DNA of 55,734 bases from Paenibacillus allorhizosphaerae (GCF_910594985.1 NZ_CAJVCE010000035.1:1-55734); one strand, 5' to 3'. Shown: positions 25,672 through 34,965, numbered from the stretch's first letter. Numbers and translations are program-made. Notes: a model not told the origin generated them from the letters alone.

Positions 25672-26460
25672 TCAGGAATCTTTAACGATGCCCCACTGCT
25701 TGTTAATCCCGTTTTCCAGCAGCCCGATCAGCCGATCCAGCAGCAAGCCGCAAAGCCCGATGAATATAATGCCGGCCAGCACGAAATCAAGCCGCAGCTG
25801 GTTTCTCGCGTCCACGATCATATAACCGAGCCCGGACTGGGCACCGACCATCTCGCCCGACACGAGGAAGATCCACGAGGTGCCGACGGCGATGTGAAGG
25901 CCGCTTGCGATAAACGGGAAAATGGCGGGCAGGATGATTTTGCTGAACAGGTGATACCGGCTAACCTCTAAATTTTGCGCTACTTTCAAATATGTCATAT
26001 CCATCTTCCTTACCGCCGTCACCGTCGACAGCAGCACCGGGAAAAAGGCAGCGAGGAAGATGATCACAATCGCAGGCGCATTGCCGATGCCGAACCAGAG
26101 CACGATGAACGGCGACCATGCGATCGGGGACACGGGGCGGATCACCTGAACCAGTGGATCGATAAAGCCCCACAACACGGGAATTCTCCCGAGAATAAGT
26201 CCTAATATAATGGCGGCGACGGAAGCCGAAACGTACCCTGCGGCAAAGCGGAGCAGGCTTACTTGCAGATGGGTCCACAGCGTCCCGTCCACGATCAGCT
26301 TCCATACGGCATTCCATACGGATAACGGGGAGGGGAGCAACGACTCGTTGTAATCCCCGAACCGGACGACGGCCTGCCAAACCGCGACAAGAATGATCAT
26401 GCTGACTGCGGTATTCAGTATCGTCCTGACATGCTTTATGCGAACTAGCGGTTTATTCAT
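25672..26460 (-). CDS. ABC transporter permease, SsuC/TauC type
   Basis: A 262-residue permease of the nitrate/sulfonate/taurine family with about six membrane segments. The region VIRPVSPIAWSPFIVLWFGIG and the block LPAIFPFIASGLHIAVGTSW are family hallmarks. Gene order ATPase-receptor-permease (leftward) matches ssu/tau-type operons. The ligand may be a sulfonate, but thiamine precursor or other aromatic substrates are possible for this family. The stop lies 4 bp from the convergent regulator stop. Confidence 0.85.
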   Translation of the reverse strand: MNKPLVRIKHVRTILNTAVSMIILVAVWQAVVRFGDYNESLLPSPLSVWNAVWKLIVDGTLWTHLQVSLLRFAAGYVSASVAAIILGLILGRIPVLWGFIDPLVQVIRPVSPIAWSPFIVLWFGIGNAPAIVIIFLAAFFPVLLSTVTAVRKMDMTYLKVAQNLEVSRYHLFSKIILPAIFPFIASGLHIAVGTSWIFLVSGEMVGAQSGLGYMIVDARNQLRLDFVLAGIIFIGLCGLLLDRLIGLLENGINKQWGIVKDS

Positions 26461-26468
26461 GCGAATCC

Positions 26469-27470
26469 CTAGCCTTTTATTTGATCGATGAACGAATTGT
26501 CGACGAAATCTTTGTACGAAGGCGGGTTATTGGAAAGCCCCATTTCGATCATGTACTTCCGTAACTGTTCATAGGCTTGCTCCGTCAGCTTCAAATCCCC
26601 ATAAGAGATCCACTGCAAGGATAAATCGAGCACATTTTTCTCCACATTCATGTATTTGCCCAAAATCGTTTTCGCTTCCTCATCCTTGAGCTCCGCTTTT
26701 TTGCCTGCTTTCAAATACTCGGCAATGAACTCTTGCGACGCGCTTTGATGGTTTTTCAAAACGTCGCCCCGCATCACAAGCGCGCAATCGACGGAATCTT
26801 TCCAGATTTGTTCAGATTGAAATAAAGCTTTGCCTTTTTTGATGACGACCGACTTGGCACCGAACGGTTCGGCGACGACATAGCCCGAGATTCGCCCTTC
26901 CGCCAAGGCGGCCGGCATTTCCGCCGGAGCCAGCTCGACGACATTGACGTCGCTGTACTGAAGGCCATTCTTCTTAAGCATCTCGTAGAGCAGCACGTTA
27001 TGCGTGGAAAATTTGTGCGGAATCGCGAATTTTTTCCCTTTCAAATCGGCTCCCTGGGTAATGTCGTTCGACGTGACGATGACGTTGCCGTCTTTATGTC
27101 CTAGCGCGACGGCTTTCAGATCGATGCCCTGCTCCTTCGCTTTCATGGCCAGCTCGATCAGCACGGAAGCGCCGTCGATTTTGCCGGTGTTCAGCGCATC
27201 CATCAGGTCGGGCCACGACCCGAACTTCACCAGCTCCAGCTTGAATTGCTTGAAGTTTTGCTTGCCCAGCGCATCTTCGATGTACAGTGGTGCCGCATGT
27301 GTGATCGGCAAATAACCGATTTTCAGCGTTTTCAAATCCGCGGAACCGGATGCGTTCGTGCCTGCTGCGGCACTTCCCCCGGTCTTGCCGCATGCGGACA
27401 GTACGAGGAGCATCGCGCAAAGTAAAAACCAACTTAACGATTGACTACGGGTAGGGTGGCGTTTGGTCAT
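26469..27470 (-). CDS. ABC transporter substrate-binding lipoprotein, SsuA/NMT1 type
   Basis: A 333-residue lipoprotein. The lipobox LVLSAC ends at Cys27. The mature domain has LKIGYLPITHAAPLYIEDAL and the GKIDGASVLIELAMKAKEQG block of NMT1/SsuA-like receptors. Hydrophobic ligand pockets in this family bind sulfonates, nitrate or pyrimidine precursors; the exact ligand is not visible. GGAGG lies before the ATG. It is 8 bp from the permease gene. Confidence 0.87.
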   Translation of the reverse strand: MTKRHPTRSQSLSWFLLCAMLLVLSACGKTGGSAAAGTNASGSADLKTLKIGYLPITHAAPLYIEDALGKQNFKQFKLELVKFGSWPDLMDALNTGKIDGASVLIELAMKAKEQGIDLKAVALGHKDGNVIVTSNDITQGADLKGKKFAIPHKFSTHNVLLYEMLKKNGLQYSDVNVVELAPAEMPAALAEGRISGYVVAEPFGAKSVVIKKGKALFQSEQIWKDSVDCALVMRGDVLKNHQSASQEFIAEYLKAGKKAELKDEEAKTILGKYMNVEKNVLDLSLQWISYGDLKLTEQAYEQLRKYMIEMGLSNNPPSYKDFVDNSFIDQIKG

Positions 27471-27490
27471 ATATTTTCCTCCAGTGATTT

Positions 27491-28270
27491 TTAAATGCTG
27501 TATTCTTCGCTCATCTGCGGCCCCGTAAACCGGAATTCATCCAGAATGAGTTTCCGGTAATACTGAAAGTCTGCGTGCCCCCGATCTCTCGGACGCGGGG
27601 AATGAATATGAATTTCCTTATGAATTTGACCGGGACCGGCACTCATGATCAGTACCCGATCGGATAAAAATACCGCTTCGTCCACGTCGTGGGTAACGAG
27701 CACAATCGTCGTCTTCTCTTTGGCGTGAATACTCAGTAGTTCATTTTGCAAGTAGTACCGGGTAAACGTGTCTAACGCCGCGAACGGTTCATCCATTAAA
27801 ATAATAGTCGGCCTGATCGCCAACGCCCGTGCTAGCGCGACCCTCTGCTGCATGCCTCCGGACAGCTGATGCGGGAAATGATTCGACCGGTCGTCCAACC
27901 CGACGAGCTTCAGATAAGACAGCGCCCTGCTCCTTCTTTCCTCCGGCGGTTCATCCAGCAGCCCCAGCTCGACATTGTTCACAACCGACCGCCACGGCAG
28001 CAAGCCGTAATTTTGAAAAAGCATCACGCACCGTTTGCTTGGCCGCAGCACTTCGCTGCCGGCTGCAATGATCGACCCTTCGTCAGGCGTATCGAATCCG
28101 GCGATTAAATGGAGCAGCGTGCTCTTGCCGCAGCCGCTTTGCCCGAGAATGGAGACAATTTCCCCATCGCGGATTTGCAGCGAAATATCGCTTAAAATGA
28201 GTTCGTTTTTACCGGCAGCCTTATACGTCTTCGTCACTTCGGATACGTCCACCATTACTCCGGTTTCCAA
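27491..28270 (-). CDS. ABC transporter ATP-binding protein, SsuB/TauB type
   Basis: A 259-residue ATPase. Walker A GQSGCGKST is at about 43-51, the signature LSGGMQQRV in the middle, Walker B ILMDEPFAALD and the H-loop VTHDVDEAVFL near the C-terminus; all are typical of SsuB/TauB. The start is uncertain: TTG at 28270 with a distant GGGGG tract, or ATG at 28255 with GGAG too close. It is the first gene of the leftward transporter operon. Confidence 0.87.
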   Translation of the reverse strand: METGVMVDVSEVTKTYKAAGKNELILSDISLQIRDGEIVSILGQSGCGKSTLLHLIAGFDTPDEGSIIAAGSEVLRPSKRCVMLFQNYGLLPWRSVVNNVELGLLDEPPEERRSRALSYLKLVGLDDRSNHFPHQLSGGMQQRVALARALAIRPTIILMDEPFAALDTFTRYYLQNELLSIHAKEKTTIVLVTHDVDEAVFLSDRVLIMSAGPGQIHKEIHIHSPRPRDRGHADFQYYRKLILDEFRFTGPQMSEEYSI

Positions 28271-28353
28271 CGGTTGTCGCGCCCCCTTTATATGCTATAT
28301 TCGTTTTTAAACTATTAATTCCAATGTGTATAGTTGGTATTGATGTTAAGGTT

Positions 28354-28382
28354 ATATTAGTATACCTTGTTAATTTAAGCAA
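28354..28382 (-). promoter_or_regulatory. promoter of the SsuABC-like operon
   Basis: On the minus strand TTGCTT (28382-28377) and TAATAT (28359-28354) are separated by 17 bp. The downstream flank forms an imperfect inverted repeat, GGTAT...ATACC (28336-28366), which may be an operator. The rest of the 28271-28613 gap shows no gene, though AACGTTAGTTCG near 28444 faintly recalls the right-hand repeat family. Confidence 0.5.
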
Positions 28383-28613
28383 CCCTGTTTGCAAATAAAA
28401 CCAAAATGAATAAAACTTCGGCAAACCGTGCTTTTGCCACGGAAAACGTTAGTTCGTATACCGCTCAAATGGATCACCGGCGGCGTCCAATAGCCGTTAC
28501 TCTTTCGTTATAATCAAACATCACGTTTACAAACAAGAAGCCGCACCTATAAAATTACAGTTGCCGGAATAACATATCTATCCAGCATTTGCCAAAGGAG
28601 GGATTCGAATCGT

Positions 28614-29429
28614 ATGAATTTGGAAAACATGATCCATAAAAACTTATTGAGATGGAACGAAATAACGTCCATTCACGAGAAATCCGCCTTTTATGATGTT
28701 GCGCAATTTAAGGCTGGCGCGTGTACGTTAAAATCGATCGAATTGGAGGAAGTCGACGACGTAAAGGGAAAATCTTTGCTGCACCTTCAGTGCCATTTTG
28801 GACTGGACACGTTGTCTTGGGCAAGGTTAGGCGCGCGCGTCACCGGAATCGATTTGTCGGACGAAGCCGTCACATTGGCCCAATCGTTGAATGACGAGTT
28901 GGGGCTCGACGCCCGCTTCATCTGTTCCGATGTGTACAAAACGCCGGCCGCTTTAAACCACGAAAAGTTCGACGTCGTCTTTACGTCCTACGGTGTTTTG
29001 TGCTGGCTGGCGGATATCGAAGCATGGGCCCGCATCATCTCCGATTGCCTGAAGCCAGGCGGCACTTTCTTTATAGCGGAAGGTCATCCGGTGGAAAATA
29101 TACTCGAATGGGACAACGAAGCGTTGAAAGTAGCCTATCCTTACTTTGATCCCGAACCGATCGAATGTTCTTCGGAAACGTCTTATGCCGATAGAACGAC
29201 GAAAGTGAGCAATACGGATACGTATCAATGGCAGCATAGCCTGGGCAGTATCGTATGCGCGCTGATCGACGCCGGACTTACGATCGAATCGCTTAAAGAG
29301 TATCCCTTTTCCTCCTACGAGAAGTACCCGGGTTATATGGAATTATGCGAGGACGGATGGTGGCGGTTTAAGTCGAAAGAATTGAATGCGCCTTTATTAT
29401 TTTCCATCAAGGCAACCAAAACTAAGTAG
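28614..29429 (+). CDS. class I SAM-dependent methyltransferase
   Basis: A 271-residue Rossmann-fold methyltransferase. Motif I is LLHLQCHFGLDTLSWARLG with the acidic residue of motif II in VTGIDLSDEAVTLA, and a later strand reads FDVVFTSYGVLCWL. The QCHFG variant in place of GxGxG is common in a group of uncharacterised methyltransferases. The substrate is unknown. A strong AAAGGAGGG precedes the ATG. It is convergent with the lipase gene, 9 bp apart. Confidence 0.85.
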   Translation: MNLENMIHKNLLRWNEITSIHEKSAFYDVAQFKAGACTLKSIELEEVDDVKGKSLLHLQCHFGLDTLSWARLGARVTGIDLSDEAVTLAQSLNDELGLDARFICSDVYKTPAALNHEKFDVVFTSYGVLCWLADIEAWARIISDCLKPGGTFFIAEGHPVENILEWDNEALKVAYPYFDPEPIECSSETSYADRTTKVSNTDTYQWQHSLGSIVCALIDAGLTIESLKEYPFSSYEKYPGYMELCEDGWWRFKSKELNAPLLFSIKATKTK

Positions 29430-29438
29430 CGAATATAT

Positions 29439-30281
29439 TCAAAGCGTACCGGTTTGCCGGTCCAGCCAACGTAATATGTCTGCAAAAACTTGTTCCCGCC
29501 CGATTTCATCGAATGGACGGTGCCGCATCCCATTATACTCCAGCTTGAGCTTGTCCTCGGAACCGACGGCGTCAAAGAACTGACGCAGTTTCGCCGGAGG
29601 CGTAATGTCATCGCCAAGTCCGTACAGCAGCAGCAGCGGCAGCTTCATCGTGTTCGCTTGGTTCGTGATGCGCGGCACCGTTCGCATTAATCCGCGTCCA
29701 AAGCCCGGAGTTACCGTATTGTGGCGTAACGAATCGGCCTGAAGCCTGGACAGCATGTCCGGGTCACGCGTCAGCTGCTGCAGGTTGCTCGGCTTGTCGA
29801 TTGTGTATTCCGGCATAAGCTTGCCCATCAAGGCGATTAGCAGCTTCTCCGAAGGCTTCGCTTCATAAGAAATCGCGGGAGCGATCGCGATCAGTCCGGC
29901 AACCCCTTCGCCGTGGTGCAAACCATAGTCGAGGGCGATCACGCCTCCAAGACTATGAGCCGCGATAAACAGCGGCAGCTCGGGATGCTCAGCGGCGACT
30001 AGCTTTCGAAAGGCGTGCAAATCGCCTCGAAACTCCTCCCACGAGCGAATAAATCCCCGCGTGCCCGTGCTTTTTCCGTGTCCGCGCAAGTCAAGGGCAT
30101 AAACGATATAATCGTGCGCTGCCAAACTTTCGCTGAGGTTGTGCAGCCCGCCGCTGTGATCGCCGTGTCCGTGTACAGCAATCACCGCTGCTTTGGGCGC
30201 CCCCCCTGGCGTGTGCACCTTATAGAACAACTGCGCCCCGCCCACGCCACTAAATGTTCCTTTTTTGATCTCCAATTTCAT
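29439..30281 (-). CDS. alpha/beta hydrolase, monoacylglycerol lipase-like
   Basis: About 280 residues of the serine aminopeptidase S33/monoglyceride lipase group. VHGHGDHSGGLHNLSESLA is the oxyanion region, AHSLGGVIALDYGLHHG the nucleophile elbow, LLYGLGDDITPPAKLRQFFD the acid region and YNGMRHRPFDEIGREQVFAD the histidine region. I start at ATG 30281 (MKLEIKK), preceded by AAGGGG at a short 3-nt spacing. The frame has no stop upstream and reads into an acetyltransferase remnant, described separately, so the true start is not certain. Confidence 0.78.
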   Translation of the reverse strand: MKLEIKKGTFSGVGGAQLFYKVHTPGGAPKAAVIAVHGHGDHSGGLHNLSESLAAHDYIVYALDLRGHGKSTGTRGFIRSWEEFRGDLHAFRKLVAAEHPELPLFIAAHSLGGVIALDYGLHHGEGVAGLIAIAPAISYEAKPSEKLLIALMGKLMPEYTIDKPSNLQQLTRDPDMLSRLQADSLRHNTVTPGFGRGLMRTVPRITNQANTMKLPLLLLYGLGDDITPPAKLRQFFDAVGSEDKLKLEYNGMRHRPFDEIGREQVFADILRWLDRQTGTL

Positions 30282-30362
30282 CCGCCCCTTGGCAAAAATA
30301 GTTTGAGCAACCACACGAAATTTTTCACCTGCCGCTCCTACTACTCTGCGGCAAATCCTTAA

Positions 30363-30806
30363 CCAACGCTCCGTAACTAACATTTGATTGGAAAGAAACT
30401 GTTCCCCGCTTTCGACGATCTGAAAGCCGTACTTCGCATATAACGCCCTTGCCCTACTCAGCTTGCTGTTCGTCCACAGCGTGATGCTCTCATAGTGCTT
30501 ATCGATGCAAAACTGTATGGCCTTCTCCAGCAGCTTCGTTCCATAACCGCGGCCAGTCAAGTCCGGCTCGACGAAATACCATCGCAGCTGAGCTTGCGAT
30601 GTCGTGATGTGACTTATGGCGATCGAGCCTTTGATCTGACCGTCCACTTCAACGAGCCATAAGCAATCTTTGTCGCTGTCGAAATGGTTCACAAACTGTT
30701 CGACGCCGTCTTGAACGAACTGTTTGAACGACAGATCGAAATGATGCTCTTTCTTGTAATACTCATAATGCGATTGAGCTATGTAAGCTTCTTCTCCCGG
30801 TCGTAT
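30363..30806 (-). pseudogene. GNAT acetyltransferase without a start codon
   Basis: The minus strand encodes a GNAT domain from IRPGEEAYIA (30806) through YYKKEHHFDLSFKQFVQ, the acetyl-CoA loop VEPDLTGRGYGTKLLEKA and the ARALYAKYGFQIV end block. A stop codon TAA (30809-30807) lies directly before IRPGE, which in this family is only a few residues from the N-terminus, and no start codon with a ribosome binding site follows; the first GTG (30692) would remove a third of the domain. The original stop is also gone, so the frame continues into the lipase gene. I read it as a decayed gene. Confidence 0.65.
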
Positions 30807-30904
30807 TTATTGCGTGCCCTGATGCAGTTATTGTACTTCAGAACATGGAAATCGTCATGCGCTTTGTAGCAAGAAAGCGCTTTGCGAGGCACGTATGTTC
30901 ATTG

Positions 30905-31123
30905 CGCACCGGCCTGCTTGCCGAATTTTTGTTTCAAGGCAGCTCCCGCGATACCGGCAACTCAGCCAAATATGATGGACAAGTGCATGGCGCCGTTCCG
31001 ACCGCCGATCGTTTCGGCAATCCAGATAACCAATTTGACGGGCTGGACGACTACATCGTAGTGAACCCGGTACCTAAGCTCAATAAAGACGGTTTTTCCT
31101 TATCCGTGTGGGTCCGCTACAGC
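30905..31123 (+). pseudogene. LamG/concanavalin-like domain remnant
   Basis: About 73 codons encode part of a laminin-G-like (LamG type 3) lectin domain: GLLAEFLFQG, DGQVHGAVPTADRFGNP, the hallmark FDGLDDYIVV and FSLSVWVRYS. The frame before it lacks a credible start and the homology stops abruptly, with no continuing frame. The remainder of 31124-31592 has no gene I can support. Intact versions occur in large secreted proteins, so this is a stump of one. Confidence 0.65.
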
Positions 31124-31592
31124 CGTGCCGCCTGTTCAAATACATGTTCATCCACAGTACCAGCTCCATCCGTTATGTCCTTTCATTGTAATAAGACGGC
31201 AACGGTTCCATCAAATCGTCGTACCCCGAAAAATATTTTTTTATCCTCCATACTTCGCACCAACAAATGGAAACAGCAAGACCAAAGTCCAGTTCGAAAC
31301 TATACCCTGGTCAGTTAAGGAGATTGTGCACTTTTGTTACAGTAATAATGAGAAAAAAGTGCAGGAGCGGTTGGAACGGCAGGGCGGCTTTGGAGAAAAA
31401 CACTTCCGATGAAAATGCATTCGTTTCAATAATGAATCCGAATGGCTTGGCACCGCTGAAAATGAACAAGGTATGATCTTATCAAAATTCGACTTGCCAA
31501 GTATTGAATGATTTAGTCAATCAATTTAATCAACCAACTATTCCCCCCTATTCTTCGAACTAAAAAATATGAATCACTTCGAGGTGAGCTTG

Positions 31593-32225
31593 ATGAAAAG
31601 ATCCTTAACCGAAAAAAACAACTCTAAGAACAGCATCTACGTGCTGTTGACCGATACGGGAACATTGTTCACGACTGTGATCAAACAGTTCACCTCCGCA
31701 CCTTACAACCATGCCTCACTGGCGTTGGATGCGAAACTGAACGATTTGTTCAGCTTTGGCCGCAAAAATTCATCGAATCCGTGGACTGCCGGCTTTGTCG
31801 AGGAGGATTTGTACGAAGGAACGTTCCGTCACTTTCCCGATACCCAGTGCGTCCTGCTCCGATTGGAAGTTTCACAAGGGCAGCGCGCCGCTGTGATGCA
31901 ATTCATCCGCAATTTCCAGAACGATCGGGACACCTACCGATATAACTTGATCGGACTGCTGGGCGTGCTGTTCAACTACGATTTTAAACGGAAGCGCGCT
32001 TATTTCTGCTCCCAGTTCGTAGCCGACGCGCTGCGTCAAGCCGGGCTTTCTCTGTGGGACAGACCGTCATCGTTGGTGACGCCGGACGATTTCGTACGCC
32101 ATCCGGCGTTTGAAACGGTGTACGAAGGCCGGCTCTACGATTATCCGTTGCTGGATCAGGAGCGGCTTAGTGACATGCAAAATTTGGCGCAATCTTCGAA
32201 CCAACTGGGAGGGTACACCGCATAA
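31593..32225 (+). CDS. YiiX-like papain-fold (permuted NlpC/P60) protein
   Basis: A 210-residue protein starting at ATG 31593 after GAGGTGA; an upstream ATG at 31569 overlaps that site. The segment APYNHASLALD (likely catalytic His) precedes KRAYFCSQFVADALRQAG (likely catalytic Cys). This His-then-Cys order is that of permuted NlpC/P60-like cysteine peptidases/lipid hydrolases such as YiiX/YebB. No signal peptide is seen. The stop overlaps the next ATG (ATAATG), so it forms a coupled pair with the DedA-like gene. Confidence 0.72.
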   Translation: MKRSLTEKNNSKNSIYVLLTDTGTLFTTVIKQFTSAPYNHASLALDAKLNDLFSFGRKNSSNPWTAGFVEEDLYEGTFRHFPDTQCVLLRLEVSQGQRAAVMQFIRNFQNDRDTYRYNLIGLLGVLFNYDFKRKRAYFCSQFVADALRQAGLSLWDRPSSLVTPDDFVRHPAFETVYEGRLYDYPLLDQERLSDMQNLAQSSNQLGGYTA

Positions 32226-32818
32226 TGGAAACTGTAATGGAATATTTACGAAGCTTCGGAGCAATTGGATTGTTTATTCATGCATTGATCGATGCGGTTA
32301 TTTTTCCGATACCCGCTTTTTTTCTTCAGGTGTCTTTGAGCGCGCTCAATCCCGAAAACGCCCTATGGCTCGCAGCCCTTGGCTATGCCGGTTGTTTGAT
32401 CGGCACGCCTATCGGCTACGCGCTCGGCAGAACGTCAGGCAATCTGATCCTTAACCGGTTCATGAAAAAGAAGTGGCTGGATTCGTCCACCGCGTTATTT
32501 CAGCGGCATGGAGAGACCGCCATATTGATCGGATCGTTCACGCCGATTCCATTCAAGCTGTTCACCATCATGTCCGGCTTCATGCAGTATCCATTATGGA
32601 AACTGCTCGCCTATGCGGCAATTGGCCGCGGGGCAAAGTTTTTCATCGTAGGCATCCTGTTCTACATGTACGGGCGCGCAGCGGAGCATATGGTCGATGG
32701 AATGCTCGGTATGATTCTGCTGGCCGTCGGCCTCCTGTTCTGTACAGTGCTGCTGCTTATTCGTTGGTTTCGCAAACGGAAGAAGCTTGAACGGACAGCT
32801 GTGCCGGTGAAGGAATGA
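32225..32818 (+). CDS. DedA/VTT-domain membrane protein (YqaA-like)
   Basis: A 197-residue membrane protein of the VTT/SNARE-associated (DedA-like) group. The block GCLIGTPIGYALGRTSGN and ILIGSFTPIPFKLFTIMSGF are the paired re-entrant motifs, with the conserved G-x-F-T-P-I-P core. Such proteins help move lipids across membranes. It is coupled to a papain-fold hydrolase gene, so the two may act together at the envelope. Confidence 0.82.
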   Translation: METVMEYLRSFGAIGLFIHALIDAVIFPIPAFFLQVSLSALNPENALWLAALGYAGCLIGTPIGYALGRTSGNLILNRFMKKKWLDSSTALFQRHGETAILIGSFTPIPFKLFTIMSGFMQYPLWKLLAYAAIGRGAKFFIVGILFYMYGRAAEHMVDGMLGMILLAVGLLFCTVLLLIRWFRKRKKLERTAVPVKE

Positions 32819-32874
32819 CAGGGGATTTGAATTGATTGTTTGAATCCCCGAGCCGAGCCTACTCCTCCTACCGT

Positions 32875-33408
32875 TCACCCATTGAATTCATGCTCAAGTA
32901 TGGAGTACTGCAAAGAGTCATGCCATTTTCCCTTGTGAAACATGTGCTCACGTAAATGACCTTCATAGGTCATACCGATTTTCTTCATCACATTGGCTGA
33001 TCCTATATTCTCCGGACGACACGTCGCATATATGCGATGCAGCCCCACTTCCTGAAATCCAAATCGAAGCATTTCTGCGGCCGCTTCCGAGGCATACCCT
33101 TGTCTCCAATAATCAGGATGTATGCAGTAACCGACCTCACCTTGCAAGTCTGAAACGTGGAATCCGACGCCGCCAATCAACTTACCGTCTGTCCTTAATA
33201 TTAAGGCTAATTCGAAAGCGACTCGTGGAGACCGCTTCTGCATGTTGATTGTTCGCTGAATGAATTCCATGGTCTCATTTAGTGTGTTTGGTCCCCAAAT
33301 CATATGTTCCGTTACCAAAGGGTTGGAGGCATAAGAATGTACGCAATCACAATCATTCGCTTCAAAATCACGTATCAGCAGCCGTTCCGTCAAAAGCTTA
33401 ATGCCCAT
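32875..33408 (-). CDS. GNAT N-acetyltransferase (RimJ/RimL type)
   Basis: About 177 residues. The sequence LLTERLLIRDFEANDCDCVH opens a RimJ/RimL-like domain and the acetyl-CoA loop is YWRQGYASEAAAEMLRFG, followed by NIGSANVMKKIGMTYEGHLR. The start at 33408 (MGIKLL) follows AAGGA by 9 nt; open codons upstream to 33438 are less likely. The target amine is unknown. It is a stand-alone gene. Confidence 0.85.
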   Translation of the reverse strand: MGIKLLTERLLIRDFEANDCDCVHSYASNPLVTEHMIWGPNTLNETMEFIQRTINMQKRSPRVAFELALILRTDGKLIGGVGFHVSDLQGEVGYCIHPDYWRQGYASEAAAEMLRFGFQEVGLHRIYATCRPENIGSANVMKKIGMTYEGHLREHMFHKGKWHDSLQYSILEHEFNG

Positions 33409-33585
33409 GGTCATCCATCCTTCATACCTGATTTTCAACCGATCCTATTTGCGTGACGATACTTGATGTGAACCGCAATCATCTACATTACGACTTCATA
33501 ATTACCACCTTTTCCCTTAAAATACAGTATGAACTATTATAGATTCCAACCCATGGATTTGGCAATCCTTAGCTTAGCCACAAAA

Positions 33586-33626
33586 ACCCGGAGGGTGGCA
33601 CTTGTGCACTTGTCTCCCCTCCGGGT
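33586..33626 (-). terminator. terminator of the sugar-binding lipoprotein gene
   Basis: ACCCGGAGGG (33586-33595) pairs with CCCTCCGGGT (33617-33626) over a 21-nt loop; the minus strand continues into TTTTT. It lies 40 bp after the stop at 33667. Confidence 0.75.
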
Positions 33627-33666
33627 AGCCGAAACCTATGAAAGTGTGCACGACAAAAATATAAGC

Positions 33667-34965
33667 TTATTTCGACTCCTCCAGCTGCCGAATCTTCTGA
33701 TTCAGCTTCTCCTCCGCTTCCCTCAAGACGGTATTCACGTCTTTTCCGTTCGTCACCGCATCCTTGAGCGCATCGTTAATTGTACTCATCGCTGTGCCGT
33801 CGTATTTCGTAGGAGCGAACGATTTCGCCGGCGTCGTCTTGTAGAGGGCCTGGATGTTTTTCCCTTTGATAAAGTCAAGATTCGCGCCGAAAGCATCCCT
33901 GATTTTCTTATCCTTTAATATGCTGAGCCGGCCCTGCGCGCTAAGATCCATCTGGACTTCATCGGACGTCACCGTTGCAATGACAAGGAAGGCAGCGTCC
34001 GGATTTTTGCTAGATTTCGTAATGGACAGCATGTGCTGGTCGATCCGCAAGCTTTTGCCCGGCGCTTCAGGCCATGCGGGGTAAGATACCATATTCCAGT
34101 TCAGCTCCGGAAACTTATAGAGGTTGCCCTCAAACAAAATATTGTTCGAAGCGAGCATAGCGAGCGTCTGGTTCTTCGCAAATAGATCATTGGCCGCACC
34201 GTGATAAGTGATTTGTTCATTGCCGGGGATTTGGTGGATTTTCAGCATAAACTCCAGTACCTTTTTCCATTGCTCCGTATTGATCAGCGCCTTATGCGTC
34301 TTGGGATCGACATAAGGCAGCGAGAGCTGCGACGCCGGTCTTTCCGTGACGTTGGGCTCCAGCCCGCGAAACTGGACATTGTCCACAACGCGGGTGACCT
34401 TTCTGGCCAGCTGATATACTTCATCCCACGTCATTCCGTCTTTAGGGTGCTCCACCCCGAATTTATCGAAAATGTCTTTGTTATAGTACAACGCGGAAAA
34501 ATGTCTCGTATAGGGCAGCCCCACCAGATCGTCCCGAGAGGTAGCCGCTTTTACCGCCTCCAGCGCTTCGGGCTCGAAACGGCTCAAATCCATATTGTAC
34601 TTCTTGATCATATCGGTTAACGGATAGGTCAGGTCCAAATCCAAATACTGCTGCATGCCGCCGATGTTGTGGTGGATGACGAGATCCGGGGTTTCGCCCG
34701 AGGTGATGAGCTCTGGCAAGCTTCTCCCGCTCACATACCTGACATCCTTCACGGTAATCCACGGATATTTCTTTTTGACCGGTTCCGTAATGTAACGGCT
34801 GAACTCCTCTTCCGTCAAAAATTGCGCCCCTACCGTCACGGTAACCGGATCATGCTTTTCCGTAAGACTCTCTTTCCCGGCGGTTCCTTTGTCCTCCCCG
34901 CATCCGGTAAACACAACCACGTATACAATCATGAGTAAGGTTATCATCAGCTTCTTGATCATCAT
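33667..34965 (-). CDS. extracellular solute-binding lipoprotein (sugar type)
   Basis: About 432 residues. A signal peptide (MMIKKLMITLLMIVYVVVF) is followed by a lipobox cysteine in VFTGC and then an extracellular solute-binding family 1 fold, with LPYTRHFSALYYNKDIFDKF and the hinge region NPDAAFLVIATV. GGGAGGT precedes ATG 34965. No permease or ATPase gene adjoins it, so it is an orphan receptor that must use components elsewhere, or acts as a sensor. Confidence 0.82.
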   Translation of the reverse strand: MMIKKLMITLLMIVYVVVFTGCGEDKGTAGKESLTEKHDPVTVTVGAQFLTEEEFSRYITEPVKKKYPWITVKDVRYVSGRSLPELITSGETPDLVIHHNIGGMQQYLDLDLTYPLTDMIKKYNMDLSRFEPEALEAVKAATSRDDLVGLPYTRHFSALYYNKDIFDKFGVEHPKDGMTWDEVYQLARKVTRVVDNVQFRGLEPNVTERPASQLSLPYVDPKTHKALINTEQWKKVLEFMLKIHQIPGNEQITYHGAANDLFAKNQTLAMLASNNILFEGNLYKFPELNWNMVSYPAWPEAPGKSLRIDQHMLSITKSSKNPDAAFLVIATVTSDEVQMDLSAQGRLSILKDKKIRDAFGANLDFIKGKNIQALYKTTPAKSFAPTKYDGTAMSTINDALKDAVTNGKDVNTVLREAEEKLNQKIRQLEESK

